In this document: piece by piece, positions 59,301-64,000 of the stretch
How the letters are laid out: the number at the start of each line of letters is the position of its first letter
How positions within the stretch are numbered: position 1 is the first letter of the stretch
Position numbers and translations under genes: made by a program
NCBI GenBank assembly: GCA_019059635.1
Contig: JAGVRJ010000001.1
Location: 2,046,001-2,110,000, forward strand
Source: Proales similis
Taxonomy: Eukaryota > Rotifera > Eurotatoria > Ploima > Proalidae
Reading direction: 5' to 3'
DNA: 64,000 nucleotides
Notes under the pieces: generated by a model
Told to the model about the DNA's origin: nothing
Database searches by the model: none
What the model saw: the letters and a program-made list of their open reading frames with translations, nothing else

Positions 59301-60350
59301 CGAGAGCTCTCCGTCAATCCGGACCCGCTCAAGAGACAGTTCACCCGGGCTTTTGTATCGTAAGTTCTAAATTGAGGCGTTTTAACTGGCCTTGAAAGCT
59401 CAACGTTAGCATTCTAGCCTCGTTGAACGACGCCAGTGATCTGGGCACTGACTTATTGCGCGGACTCGACATGTCAAAAAGCCAAAATACTTCTCAGGTA
59501 GGCGAGACCACTTCAGATCGCAGTCAGACTCGAAGCGCTTCCCTTTTTTTTTTTTCAAAGAAATTGAGCTCAAACTCGGCATGGAATCTATTGTCCAGCT
59601 CCCAGGGTAATGCTCTCTTTTTCTCAATCTGTCTCGACCACTTTAATGGACTGGGTTGGATAACAAGCTAAAGCGCAGTCAAAATCACCGGACTCGAGCT
59701 TGACATTTGAATTTGACCAAGACGAAGGCTCTTTGCAGCTACAAAAACGATGCAACTCGTTGCCCAGTTCGCTTCAGTCTTGTACCGGTTCTTTTCTTCA
59801 GACGAGCAGAGATTTGGCCGAAAAGCGGCGCCAAGCTGACAATTCTGGCAAGAGTCAGGAGCGAGAGAAGGAGACGATCGGAGAAGCGGCCGAGGCGACA
59901 GTGTCTCAAATGGCCAACAACAAACCGTCAAACAAGGCAGCTGAGCAAGCGCCCAGTCAATCAGACTTGGGCATTCAGGCTGCAAGCAAGCATGACACCA
60001 GAGAGACGGCGAATAAAAAATTTCAAAACAGTCCGAACGAGGGTGCCAGAGAGACGGAGGCACAACCTGCGCAGCTCACAAGGCTGAGCGGCGCGCGTCA
60101 AATAAGCGTCACTCTCGGTCCCAGAGGCATGACGCAAATCAATTCGTACGGGCCAGTGCAAGTGATCAAGACGCCAGGCGCCCAGCCTGGCTATTTGTCG
60201 CTCTCATCTCGCCGACCGCCAACGAGTCCGGCGCCAACTCCGACCGCTCAAGCTAGACCTGCGCTCTATCGAACCGAGTTGACCATCACTCCGAGCAGCT
60301 TGAATCGAAGCTCAAGCTCGGCAGCGCAGCGTCACAATCGAAAGTTTTGA
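56387..60350 (+). CDS. CNKSR: Connector enhancer of KSR (CNK) scaffold
   Basis: About a dozen exons from ATG 56387 to TGA at 60348-60350. Order: SAM domain (CWSARSCAQWAKGL...LGLNGERLTQLDL), a CRIC region (RKLLAWLVKLPFTQ, then a helical bundle), a PDZ domain (GICLVSIMDGVQTIGDIL...NVEDDILAINNQLVLGW), a long Asp/Glu run (about 57840-57900), a Ser/Arg-rich linker, a PH domain (MQGWLYKRKHG, KKCWCVLTRDYITFYK, EFRQWTRFL) and a Ser/Pro-rich tail. This SAM-CRIC-PDZ-PH order is unique to CNK, a membrane-proximal scaffold linking Ras/KSR/RAF and Rho signalling. The PDZ exon junction near 57438-57532 and the intron of about 360 bp after 58199 are less certain than the rest. Confidence 0.88.
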
Positions 60351-60602
60351 GACTCTCTTGCCTTCGTCTGTTGTGTAAAATCGATTTTGGAGCCATGCAA
60401 TAAACAAAGCGAATGGAGCAGGTGTCGTTTGTGAATTGAGCACGCGTTCGCCAGCGCTGGCGGATGTGAATCGATCTGAACGAGGCGTTTGCATGCCCGT
60501 CAGTCGATCACGATAAGCAAACAGTGTCCAATCATAATAAGGCATTAGGGGCAACAAAATGCCAAGTTGGCAATGCAAGTCGAAGCAGCGCATATTAGAG
60601 AA

Positions 60603-63600
60603 ATGGGTGCGGCCGGCGAACGAGAAAAGCCGACTCGGAGCGAGCGAGCGAGCGAGAGTAACGAATTAGAGCAAATTAGAAAAGAACGTTCACACCGAAT
60701 AGCATGCACGCAGTTTGTGTGGCTGTTGACTTTTGTGTGACTTGGCCGTGTCTGAACTGTTCAACGCTCACGCTAAACTGTTGAATTTTAGAACGTAAAT
60801 GCGCAAAGTTGGATGAAAGGCGGCAAGGAGTGGAAATCGAAGTGAAGCCGCCGACGCAAATCGACAAATTGCAAATTGATGTTAGAAGACTATTTGAACT
60901 GCATTCGAACGACTACGAGTGCTACTTGAGCTCATTCTACGGTCTAAAGTGTGAAAAGCATCGGCTCAGCTTGAATCCATCCGAACTAGCTGAGCAGAGG
61001 CATTCACACGCATTTGTGTTTAAACGAGTTGTGAAGCGACCAGCGGGCAGCTCGCAACCAATCAGACTGAGCCATTCGCGTGCGCCCAGAGTGATGGAGA
61101 ACTTTCTCCACTTGTACTTGAACGATCAATTTGATCCCGAGCTCGAAGAGGCGTTCAAGCTGTTCGACAAAGCGTATTACAAGCTCGAGGACGAGCTGGC
61201 CGCCTCTGACATTGGCGCCGAGGTCGAGGTGCCCAGCTGGCGCATGAAAGAGAAAATGAAGACCGTCTGTGCCATACTCGTCATGTGTTTGAACATTGGC
61301 GTCGAACCGCCCGACGTGAGTCGAAAAGCGCAATGCAGCAAGCTTGAGTGCTGGATCAGTCCGAATCCGTCGATTCACACGCGAGCTCTCGAGCAGATCG
61401 GCTCTGAGCTGCAGCGCCAGTACGAGCGGTGGCAGCCACGCGCTCGATACAAGCGGTGTCTGGATCCGACGCACGAAGACGTGAGACGCTACTGCATCTC
61501 GTTGAGGCGCAGCGCCAAAGAAGAGCGCATCCTCTTTCACTACAACGGACACGGAGTGCCGCGGCCGACCGCCAACGGCGAGATTTGGGTGTTTAATCAG
61601 GAGTTCACTCAATACATTCCGCTTTCACTCTACGAGGTGCAGACCTGGCTCGACGCGCCCGCCATCTACGTATGGGACTGCTCGAACGCGGGCCTAATCA
61701 TTCCGAGCTTCATTCAGTTCGAAGAAGAGCGCGAGCGTGATTACCGCGGCATGGAGCATCCGAACGGCACGCCCGTGCCTCGCTTCAACTCGTCCATTCA
61801 CTTGGCTGCCTGCGGCGCCAACGAGCTCTTGCCCCAGAGTGAGCATTTGCCCTACGACTTGTTCACTGCCTGCCTCACCACGCCCATCAAAACCGCCCTG
61901 TACTGGTATGTGTCGCAGAAGAACATGTGTCTGCTTGTGCCCGGGCTCACGTTCGATCAGCTCGAGCGAGTGCCTGGCAACCTCAGTGACCGCAAGTCAA
62001 TGTTCGGCGAGCTCAACTGGATATTCACCGCCATCACAGACACGATCGCGTGGAACACGCTCTCAAGCGAGCTGTTTCAAAAGCTCTATCGCCAGGACTT
62101 GCTGGTCGCGAGTCTGTTTCGCAACTACTTGCTGGCCGAGCGTATTATGCACTCGTTCAACGTTCATCCAGAGACTCATCCCAGAATGCCGCCCACTCAC
62201 GAGCATCCTCTGTGGCAGTCGTGGGATCTGGCGCTTGACATGTGCGTGAGCCAGCTGCCCGCTCTTGTCTCCCAGCCGAACGAGACCGAGTTCGTCTCGT
62301 GCGGCTTCTTCACCGAGCAGATTCAAATATTCGACATGTGGCTGAAATTCAACTCGAGCGCCAGTGAGCCGCCCGATCAGCTGCCCATCGTTCTTCAGCT
62401 GCTTCTCAGTCAACAGCATCGGCTCAAAGCGCTCGAGCTTCTCGCTCGCTTTGTTGACATGGGCGCGTGGGCTGTGTCGGCCGCTCTCTCGGTCGGAATA
62501 TTTCCGTATGTTCTGCGCTTGCTGACCACTCGGCCGGGCGAGCTCACGCCACTGCTCACGTTCATTTGGGCGAAAATACTCGCCGTGGACAAGTCGTGCC
62601 AAGTCGAACTGGTCAGAGATCCTGAGGGACCGATCTACTTCATTCAAGCCCTGACCGATCAGAGCGTACATCCGGTGCACAAGATCTACGCCATGTTTGT
62701 GCTCGCTCGTCTCGTGGACCACTTTGCCACGGGCCAAGAAGTGACCAAAAGAAACCATCTGATCGCCACCTGCACATACATCTTCAGCGTTCGCCAGGGC
62801 GACGAGTACAAGCTGCCTCTGCTGCGGCAATGGTGCTCGATCTGCCTTGGTCTCAGCTGGCAAGATTATCCGGACGCGAGATGGGAAGGCTCGCGAAGCA
62901 GTGTTCACAAGGCGCTCATCGAACTTCTAAGCGATCCAGTGGCCGAAGTAAGAGCCAGCGCCATGTTCGCCCTCGGCACTTTTGTCGGCTGTGAAACGGG
63001 CAACGAGGGCACTGTCGAGCTGGCAAGTTCAATTGGCTGTGAAATAGTCAACGCCCTCATTCGAAATTATGACATTGTGCCGATCGTGAGAGCGGAGCTG
63101 GTCATTGCGCTCTACAATTACATGCGGCAAATAGGCAACTATCAAAGTGAGAACGCCGAGCGATCCAACAATCTATTCTATCGCGTGTGGGACCTGCTCT
63201 GCTCGATGCAGCAAGATCCCAGCGGTTCGGTGGCAAGTCTCGCTCAGCGCGTTCTTGCCTACTTCATGAATCGACTGAGCCAGTTCGACACAATCAAACA
63301 GAACTATGTGAAGGCGAACAAGCACAAGCTGCTGAGGGCCACGGTAAAAATGCAGGAGCTTCGCGATCTGAAAATCAGCTCCGAGTTTGTCGACAAGTGT
63401 TGCCGCCGTTTCCTGCAGCCGTTGCTGAGCAAGCGCAGCACCGAGCCGCTGAAAATCGAGGAGAGCTTTGAAGAGGACAGAGGCGACATGTTCAGCAACG
63501 AGCTACTCGAGCGTCAGTGCAAGCTGATTTACGATCACATGGTAAAGAGACAAGCGCCGCCCAAATGGACTCAATATGCCGAGATGGAGGAGGGCGCCCG

Positions 63601-64000
63601 CCGCAATCATCCCAGTGTTCCCAGACACTTGTGCATCAACCCGTACCAGGACGAGCTAGTTGTGGTCGACTCCGATTTTAAACTTAGCGTCTACGATCTA
63701 AATCCAGACAGACGCCTGAAGCGCACGTTCAAACTATTCGAGCCGAGTGCTCCGACCGAGATCACCTCGTTCAAGGTGCTCAACATGCAGTTTGCTCCCT
63801 TCTACGTGTTGGGCACCTCAGAGCTGGTCGTGCGTGTCTATGACTCTAAACGGCCTCGAATGATCACTGCGTTCCGCGCGTTCGATGAAGCCCAGCGACG
63901 AGACTCAAACAGAACAGTGGGCCTCATCTTAGACTGGGACGGCAGTCAGCAGCTTCTTTGCGCAGGTGACACGGCTCTGCTCAGACTCGTCGATCTGCAC
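60603..64000 (+). CDS. RPTOR: Raptor, mTORC1 subunit (3' end outside window)
   Basis: Nearly all in one large open exon from 60792 to beyond the window end; a short first exon 60603-60687 is proposed because the exon at 60792 opens at an acceptor (ATTTTAG) in phase 1. Landmarks: WRMKEKMKTV, WQPRARYK, the caspase-like RNC core with FHYNGHGVPRP and YVWDCSNAGLI, LTTPIKTAL, GELNWIFTAITDTIAW, QDLLVASLFRNYLLAERIM, HEAT repeats (ALSVGIFPYVL, FALGTFVG), and the start of the WD40 propeller from about 63600. Raptor presents substrates to mTOR. The linker between HEAT repeats and WD40 is short compared with vertebrate raptor. The N-terminus before WRMK is long and unfamiliar. Confidence 0.93.

Noticed and set aside
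62063-62908. 281-codon minus-strand ORF
   Set aside because: Antisense of raptor; 61004-61612 likewise.

Overview
The window is nuclear DNA of an animal with a compact, intron-rich genome. Genes on both strands lie 0.1-1 kb apart. Almost every intron I could resolve is about 45-70 nt with GT-AG ends, and in most genes the exon phases close exactly into one reading frame. The gene content is bilaterian (RYK, NAB-type corepressor, CNK, DEG/ENaC remnant, a divergent ionotropic receptor) and fits a small-genome invertebrate, probably a protostome. I cannot name the species.

Layout. 1-24.8 kb is mostly housekeeping: 3' part of a PPIG-like cyclophilin (+), a WD40 scrap, an ionotropic receptor, a membrane progestin receptor-type PAQR, 6-phosphogluconolactonase, PDRG1, cytosolic SHMT, a front-end fatty acid desaturase with cytochrome b5, a coiled-coil protein, UAP1 copy 1, a death-domain protein, CDK7 and UAP1 copy 2 (all - strand after the cyclophilin). 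25-36 kb holds a family of three type II membrane proteins built from one unrecognised module (genes A, B, C, - strand), interleaved with RYK and UAP1 copy 3 on the + strand, and ends with a broken DEG/ENaC gene. 37.9-39.8 kb is an SPFH/Band-7-like coiled-coil protein. A 4.9-kb gene desert rich in simple repeats precedes a NAB-like gene (44.7-46.9 kb) that carries an extra Tc1/Pogo-like helix-turn-helix region. 47-51 kb holds two membrane-anchored EGF plus serine-protease-homologue genes whose catalytic serine is lost. 51.8-55.9 kb is a 21-exon secreted mosaic (Ly6-like, EGF-like and ShKT domains, 10-residue tandem repeats). 56.4-60.4 kb is CNK and 60.6 kb to the end is raptor.

Themes. Cell-surface genes evolve by local duplication here: three UAP1 copies with a near-identical 998-bp tract, two protease homologues sharing an identical 3' block, three module-family genes, and internal exon-cassette expansion in the mosaic gene. 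The strongest novelty candidates are the NAB-HTH fusion, the unrecognised type II module family, the Ly6/EGF/ShKT mosaic and the pseudoprotease pair. All assignments come from reading the sequence; none was checked against a database.
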